In this document: in pieces, positions 38,393-47,071 of the stretch | Layout of the letters: each line of letters opens with the position of its first letter | Numbering within the stretch: the stretch's first letter is position 1 | From: DATILL01 sp035476575 | GTDB lineage: Bacteria; Actinomycetota; Actinomycetes; Mycobacteriales; JACQDL01 | Length of the DNA stretch: 56,063 bases | NCBI GenBank assembly: GCA_035476575.1 | Contig: DATILL010000111.1 | Span: forward strand, 1-56,063 | Direction of reading: 5' to 3' | Program-made: the position numbers and the translations under genes | Notes under the pieces: model-generated | Told to the model about the DNA's origin: nothing | What the model saw: only the letters and a program-made list of their open reading frames with translations | Databases searched by the model: none

Positions 38393-39583
38393 GTGACGGA
38401 GGGCGGCGGGACCATGACCAGCCCGGAGCTGGACGTTGACGCCGTCCTGCGCGACCCGGCGATCCGGATCGTGGTGTGCTGCGGATCGGGCGGGGTCGGC
38501 AAGACCACCACCTCCGCCGCACTGGCGCTGCGGGCGGCGGAGCACGGGCGGCGGGTCGTCGTGCTCACCATCGACCCGGCCCGCCGGCTGGCCCAGGCGC
38601 TGGGCCTGGCCCACCTGGACAACCACCCCAGAATGGTGGCCGGAGCCACCGGCAGCGACAAGGACGGGAACGGCGGCGAGCTGCACGCCATGCAGCTCGA
38701 CATGAAACGCACCTTCGACGAGGTGGTGCTGGCTCATACCACCGAAGAGAAAGCCAGACAAATCTTCGCCAACCCCTTCTACCAGTCGCTGTCCAGCTCA
38801 TTCGCCGGCACCCAGGAGTACATGGCCATGGAGAAGCTGGGCCAGCTCCGGGCCCGCGGTGACTGGGACCTCGTCGTGGTGGACACCCCGCCGTCCCGCT
38901 CGGCGCTGGACTTCCTGGACGCGCCGCAGCGGCTGGGCAACTTCCTCGACGGCCGGATGATCCGGCTGCTGGCCGCGCCGGCCAAGGCGGGCGGCCGGGC
39001 CTCGCTGCGGGTCGTCAGCGTCGGCTTCTCGCTGTTCGCCCGGGCGGTGACCCGGATCATCGGGACCCAGGTGATCACCGACATCGCGGCGTTCGTGGCC
39101 TCGCTGGAGACGATGTTCGGCGGCTTCCGGGAGCGTGCCCAGATCACCTACGACCTGCTGCGCCGGCCCGGTACGGCGTTCCTCGTGGTGTCCACGCCCG
39201 AGCCGGACGCGCTGCGCGAGGCGTCGTACTTCGTGGAGCGGCTGTCCGCCGAGGAGATGCCGCTGGCCGGCCTGGTGCTCAACCGGGTGCACGTCAGCGC
39301 CGTACCGCAGCTCTCCGCGCAGCGCGCCGAGGCGGCGGCCGAGCAGTTGGAGGAGGGTGGCGTGCATCCGCTGACCGCGGCGGTGCTCCGGCTGCACGCC
39401 GACCGGATGGCGCTGGCCGCCCGGGAGACCCGGCTGCGCCAACGGTTCTCCAGCGCACACCCCGACGTGGCGGTGGCGCAGATACCGGCGATGGCCTCCG
39501 ACGTCCACGACCTTGCCGGGCTGCGGCAGATCGGGACCGCGCTGGCCCGCCCCACCGGGACGGGCCAGCGCGCCCACGCCTAG
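38393..39583 (+). CDS. ArsA/GET3-like ATPase, second of two
   Basis: This 396-aa partner ATPase (Rv3680-like) has the P-loop GSGGVGKTTTSAALAL, switch I TIDPARRLAQAL, and Walker B VVVDTPPSRSALDFL. It lies 16 bp downstream of its partner. GTG 38393 is the first start; ATG 38414 is an alternative. It converges on whiB4 with only 12 bp between stops. It probably forms a heterodimer with the gene before it. Confidence 0.87.
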   Translation: MTEGGGTMTSPELDVDAVLRDPAIRIVVCCGSGGVGKTTTSAALALRAAEHGRRVVVLTIDPARRLAQALGLAHLDNHPRMVAGATGSDKDGNGGELHAMQLDMKRTFDEVVLAHTTEEKARQIFANPFYQSLSSSFAGTQEYMAMEKLGQLRARGDWDLVVVDTPPSRSALDFLDAPQRLGNFLDGRMIRLLAAPAKAGGRASLRVVSVGFSLFARAVTRIIGTQVITDIAAFVASLETMFGGFRERAQITYDLLRRPGTAFLVVSTPEPDALREASYFVERLSAEEMPLAGLVLNRVHVSAVPQLSAQRAEAAAEQLEEGGVHPLTAAVLRLHADRMALAARETRLRQRFSSAHPDVAVAQIPAMASDVHDLAGLRQIGTALARPTGTGQRAHA

Positions 39584-39595
39584 CCAGCCGCCCAG

Positions 39596-39883
39596 CTACA
39601 CCGCCTTGGCGACCGGCTGGAACTTCCGCCGAGCGTTGTCCAGCAGGCTGTGCCAGGACAACACATCCGGCCGGCGCCGCAGCAGTGCACGCCGCTCCCG
39701 CTCGGTCATCCCGCCCCAGACCCCGAACTCGACCCGGTGGTCCAGCGCGTCGGCCAGACACTCGGTCCGCACCGGACAACCCATGCACACTAGCTTGGCG
39801 CGATTCTGCGCAGCCCCCTGCACGAAAAGCGCATCCGGGTCGCTACTACGACATGCGGCCTTCGCAACCCAATCAACGGTCAT
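39596..39883 (-). CDS. whiB4: WhiB-family Fe-S regulator (WhiB4-like)
   Basis: This 95-aa Wbl protein has the four cluster cysteines C11, C33, C36 and C42 (C-x21-CxxC-x5-C), the turn motif GVWGG and a basic C-terminal arm (RRALLRRRP). In M. tuberculosis WhiB4 (Rv3681c) is a redox-responsive DNA-condensing regulator. An AAGGA ribosome site precedes ATG 39883. The symbol rests on synteny with the ArsA-like pair and the PBP. Confidence 0.88.
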   Translation of the reverse strand: MTVDWVAKAACRSSDPDALFVQGAAQNRAKLVCMGCPVRTECLADALDHRVEFGVWGGMTERERRALLRRRPDVLSWHSLLDNARRKFQPVAKAV

Positions 39884-40095
39884 TCGTTAATCCTTTGGCC
39901 CCGACGGTGTCCCTGCATCCACCGTGCAACGCGCACACGGTAGAAAACCGGACAGTGCCCGCAACAGACCCCGAACGGATCATTACGCGATAGCTAGCCC
40001 TGACTAAAACCACAGGGGCCGGAAGCTAGGCCATACGGCGTTCTCATCAATTACGCCAGATGGCCGATCGGGTGGGCGTTTCGGTTCCTTCATCG

Positions 40096-40101
40096 TAGGC
40101 T
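40096..40101 (+). promoter_or_regulatory. -10 box of the PBP promoter (leaderless)
   Basis: TAGGCT ends 7 nt before GTG 40109 and there is no Shine-Dalgarno between, so transcription should begin at or next to the start codon. The 225-bp whiB4-PBP gap otherwise shows no obvious repeat or gene. Confidence 0.55.
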
Positions 40102-40108
40102 AGCTGCC

Positions 40109-42481
40109 GTGGTTGACACGGACACCCGAAACCGGACCCTCGGGCAGCTTCTCGGCGCCGTGCTCGTGGCCGGCGCGCTGGTCGCCGGCATCGCGCTGCC
40201 GTTCGTCGCTGGCGTCGGGATGGCGGCCCGTACGGTGGCCAACGGCTTCAACCGCCAGGAGTGCCCGCTGGACCTCGCCACGGCCACCCCGGCGCAGAAG
40301 ACCGTGATCCTGGCGTCGGACAGCCGTACGCCGATCACCTACCTGTTCCGGCAGAACCGCGACATCGCCCGGGCCACCGAGATCCCGGCCATCATGCGGC
40401 AGGCCATCGTGTCCATCGAGGACAGACGCTTCTACGAGCACCACGGCGTCGACGTCCAGGGCCTGCTGCGCGCCGTGGTGCGGACCACCACCGGCGACAC
40501 CCAGGGCGCCTCGACGCTGACCCAGCAGTACGTCAAGCAGCTCCAGTTCTACGGCGCGAAGACGGACGCGGCGGCCAACGCCGCCATCGAGCAGACCGCC
40601 GGCCGCAAGCTGATCGAGGCCCGCTGCGCCCTGGAGATGGAGAAGAAGTTCAGCAAGGACCAGATCCTCACCGGGTACCTCAACATCGCGAACTTCGGGG
40701 CCGGCGCGTACGGCGTGAAGACCGCGTCCAAGATCTACTTCAACAAGCGACCGGCCGACCTGTCCATCGGCCAGGCCGCGCTGCTGGCCGGGCTGGTGCA
40801 GAGCCCGACCCGGTACAACCCGTTCAACAACCCGAAGGCGGCGGCCGCCCGCCGGCACGAGGTGCTGTCCGCGATGGTGCGTGACGGCAAGATCACCGTG
40901 GCCCAGGGGCTGCGGGCAGACGGGGAGCGGCTGCCGACCAAGCGGCCAGCCTCCGCGTCGCAGTCGCTGGGCTGCGCGAACGTCTCCGGCGGCGCCGACC
41001 TCAACCTCGGCTTCTTCTGCGACTACGTGATCGACTACGCCACGACGAAGCTCCACATGACCGAGGACCAGATCTACACCGGGGGCTACAAGATCGTCAC
41101 CACGCTGGACCCGGACATCCAGCGCAAGGTCCAGGCCAGCGTCAACAACCGGATGGGCACTGCCCCGCGGTCGGTCGGCGTGATGGACGTCGTCGAGCCG
41201 TCCACCGGTGCGGTGCGGGCGATGGGGGTCAGCCGGCAGTACGGCACCAAACCCAACCAGACCACGCTGCCCCTCGGCGCCCGGGCGGTGGCCGGGGCCG
41301 GATCGACGTACAAGGTGTTCACCATGCTCGCCGCGCTGGTGGAGAAGGTGCCGCTGCGCGCGTTCACGCTCACCACGCCGAACAACTCCTACCAGCCGCG
41401 GAACTGTGGACCCAACGCCCCGGAGATCCACAACGCCGGCCGGTACCGGGACACGCTGGACCTGGAGACCGCGACATACCAGTCGTCCAACACCTTCTTC
41501 GAGGCGCTGATCGACCAACGGTTCCAGTGCGACCTGACCGGGCCGGTCAACATGGCGCTCGGGCTCGGGCTGGACAGCTTCAAGCCGCTGGCCCAGCGGA
41601 CCATCAGCGAGCAGCGCATCTCCTTCACCCTCGGCCCGGACCCGACCAGCCCGCTGGAGATGGCCTCGGCGTTCAGCACGCTGGCCAACAACGGCGTGCA
41701 CTGCCCCGCCACGCCGGTCATCCGGATCGTTGACTCGCTGAACCGGGCCGTCCCGGTTACCCGGGAGCCGTGCAAGCGGGTGCTCAGCCCGGAGATCGCG
41801 CACACGGCGACCCGGGTGCTGGAGAAGGACACCTCGGTGGACGCCGGCGGCGCCACCGCGTCCGGTGCGTACATCCCCGGCTACGCCACCGCGGGCAAGA
41901 CCGGCACCGCGCAGGACAACTCGGCGATGTGGTTCATCGGCTTCACCCCGAACCTGTCCGCGTCGGTGGCCGTGTTCAACCCGAGCGCCCCCAGCAAGTG
42001 GGTCGACGACGTGCCCGGCCGGGAGGGCGCGCACCTGTACGGCGGCGGGATCGCGGTGCCGATCTGGCGGGACGCGATGGGCTCGATCATGCAGCGGTAC
42101 CAGGCGGTGTCATGGCCGCCGGAGGACCCGCTCGTCGTCAACGGCGACTCAGCCCCGCTGCCATCCGTGATCGGGATGGACCTGGCGACCGCGGTGGCGA
42201 CGCTGCGGGCCGCCGGGTACTCCGCCACCGTCGGCGCGCCGGTCGACAGCAACGTCCCCAAGGACTATGTCGCCGAGCAGTCGCCGCACGACCGGGGCGT
42301 GCGTGGCCAGGAGGTCGTCCTGTACCCCAGCACGGGCCAGCCCAAGCCGCAGCCGCTCCCGACCGTGCCGGAGCCACCGCTACCGCCCGGTGGTGGCGGT
42401 CCTGGAGGTGGTCCTGGGGGCGGCGGTCCTGGCGGCGGTGTGCCCACTTATCCCACCTGGCCGCCGTTCTTCCCACCGTAA
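40109..42481 (+). CDS. Class A penicillin-binding protein with PASTA domain (PonA2-like)
   Basis: This 790-aa bifunctional peptidoglycan synthase has one membrane helix (residues 12-36), the GT51 glycosyltransferase domain (EDRRFYEHHG with catalytic E104; GASTLTQQYVKQL), and the transpeptidase with S399-T-Y-K402, SSN and K597-T-G. A single PASTA domain (LPSVIGMDLATAVATL...) and a Pro/Gly tail follow. Corresponds to Rv3682 (ponA2). It is the last step in wall assembly on the outer face of the membrane. Confidence 0.94.
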   Translation: MVDTDTRNRTLGQLLGAVLVAGALVAGIALPFVAGVGMAARTVANGFNRQECPLDLATATPAQKTVILASDSRTPITYLFRQNRDIARATEIPAIMRQAIVSIEDRRFYEHHGVDVQGLLRAVVRTTTGDTQGASTLTQQYVKQLQFYGAKTDAAANAAIEQTAGRKLIEARCALEMEKKFSKDQILTGYLNIANFGAGAYGVKTASKIYFNKRPADLSIGQAALLAGLVQSPTRYNPFNNPKAAAARRHEVLSAMVRDGKITVAQGLRADGERLPTKRPASASQSLGCANVSGGADLNLGFFCDYVIDYATTKLHMTEDQIYTGGYKIVTTLDPDIQRKVQASVNNRMGTAPRSVGVMDVVEPSTGAVRAMGVSRQYGTKPNQTTLPLGARAVAGAGSTYKVFTMLAALVEKVPLRAFTLTTPNNSYQPRNCGPNAPEIHNAGRYRDTLDLETATYQSSNTFFEALIDQRFQCDLTGPVNMALGLGLDSFKPLAQRTISEQRISFTLGPDPTSPLEMASAFSTLANNGVHCPATPVIRIVDSLNRAVPVTREPCKRVLSPEIAHTATRVLEKDTSVDAGGATASGAYIPGYATAGKTGTAQDNSAMWFIGFTPNLSASVAVFNPSAPSKWVDDVPGREGAHLYGGGIAVPIWRDAMGSIMQRYQAVSWPPEDPLVVNGDSAPLPSVIGMDLATAVATLRAAGYSATVGAPVDSNVPKDYVAEQSPHDRGVRGQEVVLYPSTGQPKPQPLPTVPEPPLPPGGGGPGGGPGGGGPGGGVPTYPTWPPFFPP

Positions 42482-42511
42482 CCGACCACCCGGGCTACCC
42501 GGGCCGTTCGG

Positions 42512-42967
42512 TCAGGAGCGGGCGAGCTGGCGCTTGACCTCAGCGGAGACACGCCGGCCGTCGGCCCGGCCGGCGACCTTCGGCTGGACCGCCCTCATCA
42601 CCTGGCCCATGTGCCGGAGCTCGGTGGCGCCTGCCTCGGCGATCGCGGCCCGGACCAGGTCGGCAAGCTCGGCGTCGGGGAGCTGCGCGGGCAGGTAGCG
42701 GTCGAGCACGCCACGCTCGGCCCGCTCGCGCTCGGCCAGCTTGGCCCGCCCCGCACCGGCGAAGGCCTCGGCCGCCTCACGCCGCTTCTTCGCCTCCTTG
42801 GCCAGCACGGCGAGCACCTCGTCGTCGGACAGCTCCCGCGCCTGCGTGCCGGCGACCTCCTCGGTGGTCACCGCGGCCAGCGCCATCCGCAGCGTGGCCA
42901 GGGTCAGCTCGTCACGGGCCTTCATCGCGGCGGTCATGTCGGCGTGCAGCCGGGCCTTCAACGTCAT
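42512..42967 (-). CDS. GatB/YqeY-domain protein
   Basis: This 151-aa YqeY-family protein resembles the tail of GatB, the tRNA-dependent amidotransferase subunit, and may bind tRNA. Motifs: MKARDELTLATLRMAL, LPAQLPDAELADLV and MGQVMRAVQPKVAGRADG. ATG 42967 has TACCGT (42975-42980, minus strand) 7 nt upstream: leaderless. It is divergent from the metallophosphoesterase gene, 84 bp away. Confidence 0.88.
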   Translation of the reverse strand: MTLKARLHADMTAAMKARDELTLATLRMALAAVTTEEVAGTQARELSDDEVLAVLAKEAKKRREAAEAFAGAGRAKLAERERAERGVLDRYLPAQLPDAELADLVRAAIAEAGATELRHMGQVMRAVQPKVAGRADGRRVSAEVKRQLARS

Positions 42968-43051
42968 ACCGGCCACGGTATCGACCTGCTGTCGATGTGG
43001 TAGCACGCAGGCGTCGCCGGGCGCCCTGGTGCTGCCAGTACCCTGGCCCGG

Positions 43052-43933
43052 GTGCGACTCTCCCGCCTGGCTGCCGGCATACTCGGGAGCGGGCTGGCCA
43101 CCGCCGGGTACGCCGTGCTGGTCGAGCGCCGGAGCTACACGCTGCGCCGGTTCGACGTCCCGGTGCTGGCGGCCGGCGCCGAGCCGCTGCGCCTGCTGCA
43201 CCTGTCCGACATCCACATGACGGTTGGCCAGCGCGGCAAGCAGGCGTGGCTCCGGTCGCTCGCCGGGCTCGAGCCCGACCTCGTCATCAACACCGGCGAC
43301 AACCTGGCCGGCGCGGACGCCGTACCGGCGACGATCGACGCGCTGGGGCCGCTGCTGGAGCGGCCGGGGGCGTTTGTGCTCGGCAGCAACGACTACTACG
43401 GCCCGCTGCCGAAGAACCCGCTGAAGTACTTCGACAAGAACCACACGCGGGTGCCGGGGCCGCCGCTGCCGTGGGAGAAGCTGCGCGACGCGCTGGCCGG
43501 AGCAGGGTGGGCAGACCTGAGCAACAGCCGCGCCGAGCTGAGCGTGGCGGACCGGCGGATCGCGCTGGCCGGGGTGGACGATCCGCACCTGAGGCGGGAC
43601 CGGTACGGCGTGGTGGCGGGGCCGGCCGATCGGGCCGCCGACCTGCGGATCGGGCTGGTGCACGCGCCGGAGCCGCGGGTGCTCGACCGGTTCGCGGACG
43701 ACGGGTACGAGCTGCTGCTGTGTGGGCATACGCACGGGGGGCAGGTGCGTATGCCGTTCTACGGCGCGCTGGTGACGAACTGCGGCATCGACCGGCCCCG
43801 GTCCCGGTGGCTGCATACGTGGCGGCCGGGTGTCTGGCTACACGTATCGGCCGGGTTGGGCACCTCGCCGTACGCTCCGTACCGTTTCGCCTGCCCACCC
43901 GAGGCGACCCTGCTGACGCTGCGACCTCGTTGA
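43052..43933 (+). CDS. Metallophosphoesterase, membrane-anchored
   Basis: This 293-aa calcineurin-like phosphoesterase has one N-terminal helix, then metal motifs HLSDIHM, NTGDN, GSNDYY (Asn-Asp in place of the usual Asn-His), and CGHTHGGQ. It resembles YkuE/UDP-2,3-diacylglucosamine-type enzymes; the substrate is unknown. GTG 43052 is 7 nt after TACCCT (43039-43044): leaderless. Corresponds to Rv3683. Confidence 0.88.
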   Translation: MRLSRLAAGILGSGLATAGYAVLVERRSYTLRRFDVPVLAAGAEPLRLLHLSDIHMTVGQRGKQAWLRSLAGLEPDLVINTGDNLAGADAVPATIDALGPLLERPGAFVLGSNDYYGPLPKNPLKYFDKNHTRVPGPPLPWEKLRDALAGAGWADLSNSRAELSVADRRIALAGVDDPHLRRDRYGVVAGPADRAADLRIGLVHAPEPRVLDRFADDGYELLLCGHTHGGQVRMPFYGALVTNCGIDRPRSRWLHTWRPGVWLHVSAGLGTSPYAPYRFACPPEATLLTLRPR

Positions 43934-43987
43934 CCCGGCGACCCTGCGCTGGCGCGGCGTCCCTGCTGACCTGTGTCGGCGACCCGG

Positions 43988-45355
43988 CTAGGACCGTTCC
44001 AGCGGCTCGAGCCGGACCGGCAGGCCGTCCCGCGGCCTCGGCAGCGAGGTCCAGTCGATCGGCATCTGGTACGCCGGGTCGACCGACCAGCGGTAGCGCA
44101 GCAGCAACTGGTGCAGCACCGCCTTGACCTCCATCCCGCCAAAATGCAGGCCGATGCACTTGTGCACGCCCGCCCCGAACGGCTCCCAGGCATGCGGGTG
44201 CACGCGATCCTCGCGGCGGTCATTAGCGAAACGATCCGGATCGAAACGATTCGGCTCCGGCCAGTACTCCGGCATCTGGTGGGTGAACCGCAGCAGGACC
44301 TGGACCATCGTGCCGGCCGGCAGGAGATGGCCGAGCACCTCCGTGTCCTTGACCGTCTTGCGGATCACCGCGGGTACCGGCGTGATGAGGCGCAGCGACT
44401 CCTTTATCACCAGGTCCAACGCCGACAGCCGGTCGATGTCGGAGAAGCCGAGGACGGCCGTGCCCAGTGCGCGGGACTCCTCCCTGGCCCGGTCCTGCCA
44501 GCCCGGGTGCTTGGCGAGGAAATAGGCCATCGCGGTCAGGGTGATGGTCGAGGTGTCGTGCGCGGCCATCAGCAGGAAGATCATGTGGTTGACGACGTCC
44601 TCGTCGGTGAACCGCTCGCCCTCCTCCGACCGGGCGTGGCAGAGCGCGCTGAACAGGTCAGGGTTGTCGTGCGCCCGCTTGCGCGGGAGGTACGCGGCCA
44701 GGTAGTCCTCCAGGACCCGCCGGCCGCGCAGCCCGCGGCGCCACCGGCCACCGGGCACCGGGAAGCGCAGGATCGCCGTACCAGCGCGAACGGCGTCGAT
44801 GAACGCCCGGTTGACCCGGTTGGCGGCCGGGCCGAGCCGGGCGCCGACGAACGTCTCGGTGGCGACGTCGAGGGTGAGCTGCTTCATCACCGGCTGCACG
44901 GTGAACCGCGGCCCGGGCCGCCAGCCAGCCAGCACCCGTTCGATGACCAGGTTCATGCCGTCGAGGTAGCCGGCCAGGCGGTCCCGGGTGAAGGCCTGCT
45001 GCATGATCCGGCGGTGCTGGAGGTGCTCCTCGAAGTCGAGCAGCATCAGGCCGCGGTGGAAGAACCGGTCGATCAGGTAGCCCCAGCCCTCGCCGCTGGA
45101 GAAGGCCTTGTCGCGGTTGACCAGGACAGTGCCGGCGGCGTCCGGGCCGAGCAGGCTGACCATGCGCAGGCCGAACATGTTGGTCCAGGAAACCGGGCCG
45201 TACCGGTCGTAGCGGGAGCGTGTCCAGCTCAGGTCGTTGTCGTGGAGGACGCGCAGGGTGCTGCCGAGGAGCGGCAGGCCGGGGTCGCCCGGGACCGGAC
45301 GCCGAGTCGTGTCAGGTGCTGTGAGTACGGCGTCGTGGTGTGGCTTGGCGGTCAT
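43988..45355 (-). CDS. Cytochrome P450
   Basis: This 455-aa P450 has the I-helix motif AAHDTST, ExxR in KESLRLI, and the heme loop FGAGVHKCIG with thiolate C400. It is soluble (no N-terminal anchor) and the substrate is not predictable; no ferredoxin gene is adjacent. It faces the metallophosphoesterase tail-to-tail. It is the last backbone gene before the tRNA-Pro/AICE boundary, and could be backbone or an older insertion. Confidence 0.93.
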   Translation of the reverse strand: MTAKPHHDAVLTAPDTTRRPVPGDPGLPLLGSTLRVLHDNDLSWTRSRYDRYGPVSWTNMFGLRMVSLLGPDAAGTVLVNRDKAFSSGEGWGYLIDRFFHRGLMLLDFEEHLQHRRIMQQAFTRDRLAGYLDGMNLVIERVLAGWRPGPRFTVQPVMKQLTLDVATETFVGARLGPAANRVNRAFIDAVRAGTAILRFPVPGGRWRRGLRGRRVLEDYLAAYLPRKRAHDNPDLFSALCHARSEEGERFTDEDVVNHMIFLLMAAHDTSTITLTAMAYFLAKHPGWQDRAREESRALGTAVLGFSDIDRLSALDLVIKESLRLITPVPAVIRKTVKDTEVLGHLLPAGTMVQVLLRFTHQMPEYWPEPNRFDPDRFANDRREDRVHPHAWEPFGAGVHKCIGLHFGGMEVKAVLHQLLLRYRWSVDPAYQMPIDWTSLPRPRDGLPVRLEPLERS

Positions 45356-45483
45356 TCGGGACCTCCTGGCACAGGATCATGGGCGGCAGGGGTGGTCGTG
45401 GATGCGACACTCGTTCTCTCTGTTGTACCTGACGGGGGCGACCGGTGGACGGTTCCCCTGCGCGAGCACCGCGCGGCATCGGC

Positions 45484-45489
45484 TAGACT
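45484..45489 (+). promoter_or_regulatory. -10 box of the tRNA-Pro promoter
   Basis: TAGACT lies 14 nt before the mature tRNA 5' end, giving a very short leader. No clear -35 is visible. Confidence 0.45.
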
Positions 45490-45503
45490 GGCCCGCGCAC
45501 CAC

Positions 45504-45577
<74 letters not shown>

Positions 45578-45593
45578 CAGCCATTTTCCCAGC

Positions 45594-46853
45594 TCAGGAG
45601 CCCTCATCGTCGGGCTCCTGGTCTGTCTCGGAGGTCGGTTGAGTGTCTGGGGTCAGCGAAAAGTCAGCAAATACCGACCGGACCCTGCGGTCCCGGTCCT
45701 GGGACGGGTGCGTGTATCGGTCCAGGGTGGTCGAGGTCTGCTCGTGCCCCATGACCGCAGACACGTCGTTGATCGGGACGCCGGCCGAGACGAGCCAGGT
45801 GGCGTAGGAGTGCCGCAGGTCGTGGAACCGCAGCCCGCCGTGTGCGTGCCGGACCACGTGTTCCACAGCGTCGCGTTCGGTGGTGAACTCCTTCGACCAC
45901 TCGCAGCCGGCGTCGTCGTGCCAGTGCGCCAGGTACCTGTACGGCCCGGCCTTGACCACCTTGCCGAGCAACCCCGCCCGGACCAGCGACGGCCGCCAGA
46001 CCTTGGCCCGGAACGTCGTACGCCGGACGGCCGCGCCGCTGCGAGACGTGAACACCAGGCCGGCCGGCCCGGGCGGGTAGCGCCGCTGGTGTTCGGCCAG
46101 CAGCTCGACTACGAAGCCGGGCAGCGGGATGGTCCGGCGGCCGGCCCGCGATTTCGGGTACGACTTGTCGGACACCCGTCCGGATACCTCCACCGCGACC
46201 CGGACCACCCGGACCACCCTCGCCACCAGATCCACCGCATCCCAGCGCAGACCCGCGCACTCTCCCCATCGCAGCCCCGTGCCGCCAGCCAGGGCGACCA
46301 GTGCCCGATATCGGTCCGGGACGGCCGGTAACAGGCACCCAGTCAGCTCGGCGCGGCTGATCACCTGGTCGTCGGTGTCCTTGCGCCTGCGCTTGGGCAG
46401 CCGCACGCCCTCGCACGGGTTCGCACCGACGAGCCGGTCCCTGACCGCGGAGCGCATGACAGCTGAGGTAAGCCGGTGGCACTCCACCACGGTCGCCGGG
46501 GACAGCCGGCTGCCGAGCTTCGTCACCCACTGCTGTACGGCAAGGTGGTCGATCTTGGCAAGCGGCGTTGCTCCCCACCGTGGAACGACGTGGTTGCGCA
46601 TGATCGACGCATCACGCGCGGCCGTGGTGATCTCGTCGTTCCTGGCTTCTAGCCAGCGCGTGGCGTACGCGCCGAACTTCAGCCGGCCGGCGTGCGGGTC
46701 GACATAGCTACCCCGGTTCAGCGCCGTCTCGGTCTCGGCGAGAAAGGCGTTTGCCTCCCGCTTGGTCTTGAACGTCTTCGACCGCTGCCGGCCGGCAGCG
46801 TCACGCCAGTTCGCACGGTAGCTGCCGGCCGGCGTGGGCACAACGTGACCCAT
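45594..46853 (-). CDS. int: Tyrosine integrase of the AICE
   Basis: This 419-aa tyrosine recombinase is Int-pSAM2-like. Catalytic residues are R195 (GTGLRWGE), H344 and R347 (HDLRH), H370 (GHEQT) and nucleophile Y380 (LDRYTH). The N-terminal arm-binding domain (GSYRANWRDAAGRQRSKTF) and SAM-like core-binding domain precede it. An unusual ~40-residue insertion (KAGPYRYLAHWHDDAGCEW, residues 301-319, and following) sits before the HxxR box. ATG 46853 lies 1 nt after the xis stop. It integrates and excises the element at tRNA-Pro. Confidence 0.94.
   Translation of the reverse strand: MGHVVPTPAGSYRANWRDAAGRQRSKTFKTKREANAFLAETETALNRGSYVDPHAGRLKFGAYATRWLEARNDEITTAARDASIMRNHVVPRWGATPLAKIDHLAVQQWVTKLGSRLSPATVVECHRLTSAVMRSAVRDRLVGANPCEGVRLPKRRRKDTDDQVISRAELTGCLLPAVPDRYRALVALAGGTGLRWGECAGLRWDAVDLVARVVRVVRVAVEVSGRVSDKSYPKSRAGRRTIPLPGFVVELLAEHQRRYPPGPAGLVFTSRSGAAVRRTTFRAKVWRPSLVRAGLLGKVVKAGPYRYLAHWHDDAGCEWSKEFTTERDAVEHVVRHAHGGLRFHDLRHSYATWLVSAGVPINDVSAVMGHEQTSTTLDRYTHPSQDRDRRVRSVFADFSLTPDTQPTSETDQEPDDEGS
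45597..45618. terminator. Hairpin between tRNA-Pro and the int stop
   Basis: GGAGCCC (45597-45603) and GGGCTCC (45612-45618) enclose an 8-nt loop, right at the last codons of int. It may end tRNA-Pro transcription from the left and protect int from read-through. Confidence 0.5.
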
Positions 46854-46854
46854 G

Positions 46855-47052
46855 TCAGCCCTCTCCGCCCAGGCTGTCCAGCCATGCGTGGAACCGGGCC
46901 TTCGGGATAACCCAGCGTCCGCCGAGCCGATGCGCGGGAATGGTGCCATCGCGGACGAGCGCGTACGCGCCACCCCTCGATAACGTCAATAACTGGGCCA
47001 CTTCGGGCACGGTGTACACTGGTCGGTCGTCGTACTCGGTGAGCGTGCTCAT
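46855..47052 (-). CDS. xis: Excisionase (MerR/helix-turn-helix type)
   Basis: This 65-aa protein has a HTH_17/AlpA-like fold: VYTVPEVAQLLTLSRGGAYALV, then GTIPAHRLGGRWVIPKARFHAWL. It acts with Int as the directionality factor for excision. ATG 47052 is chosen because the upstream part of the frame runs into repSA. It is coupled to int (1-nt gap). Confidence 0.9.
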   Translation of the reverse strand: MSTLTEYDDRPVYTVPEVAQLLTLSRGGAYALVRDGTIPAHRLGGRWVIPKARFHAWLDSLGGEG

Positions 47053-47071
47053 CGTCGATAATCTCCTCAGC

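Noticed and set aside
36706..38712. Extension of ridA far upstream on the minus strand
   Set aside because: The extra 500 codons are antisense to the two ArsA-like genes; RidA starts at GTG 37173, coupled to DUF4177.
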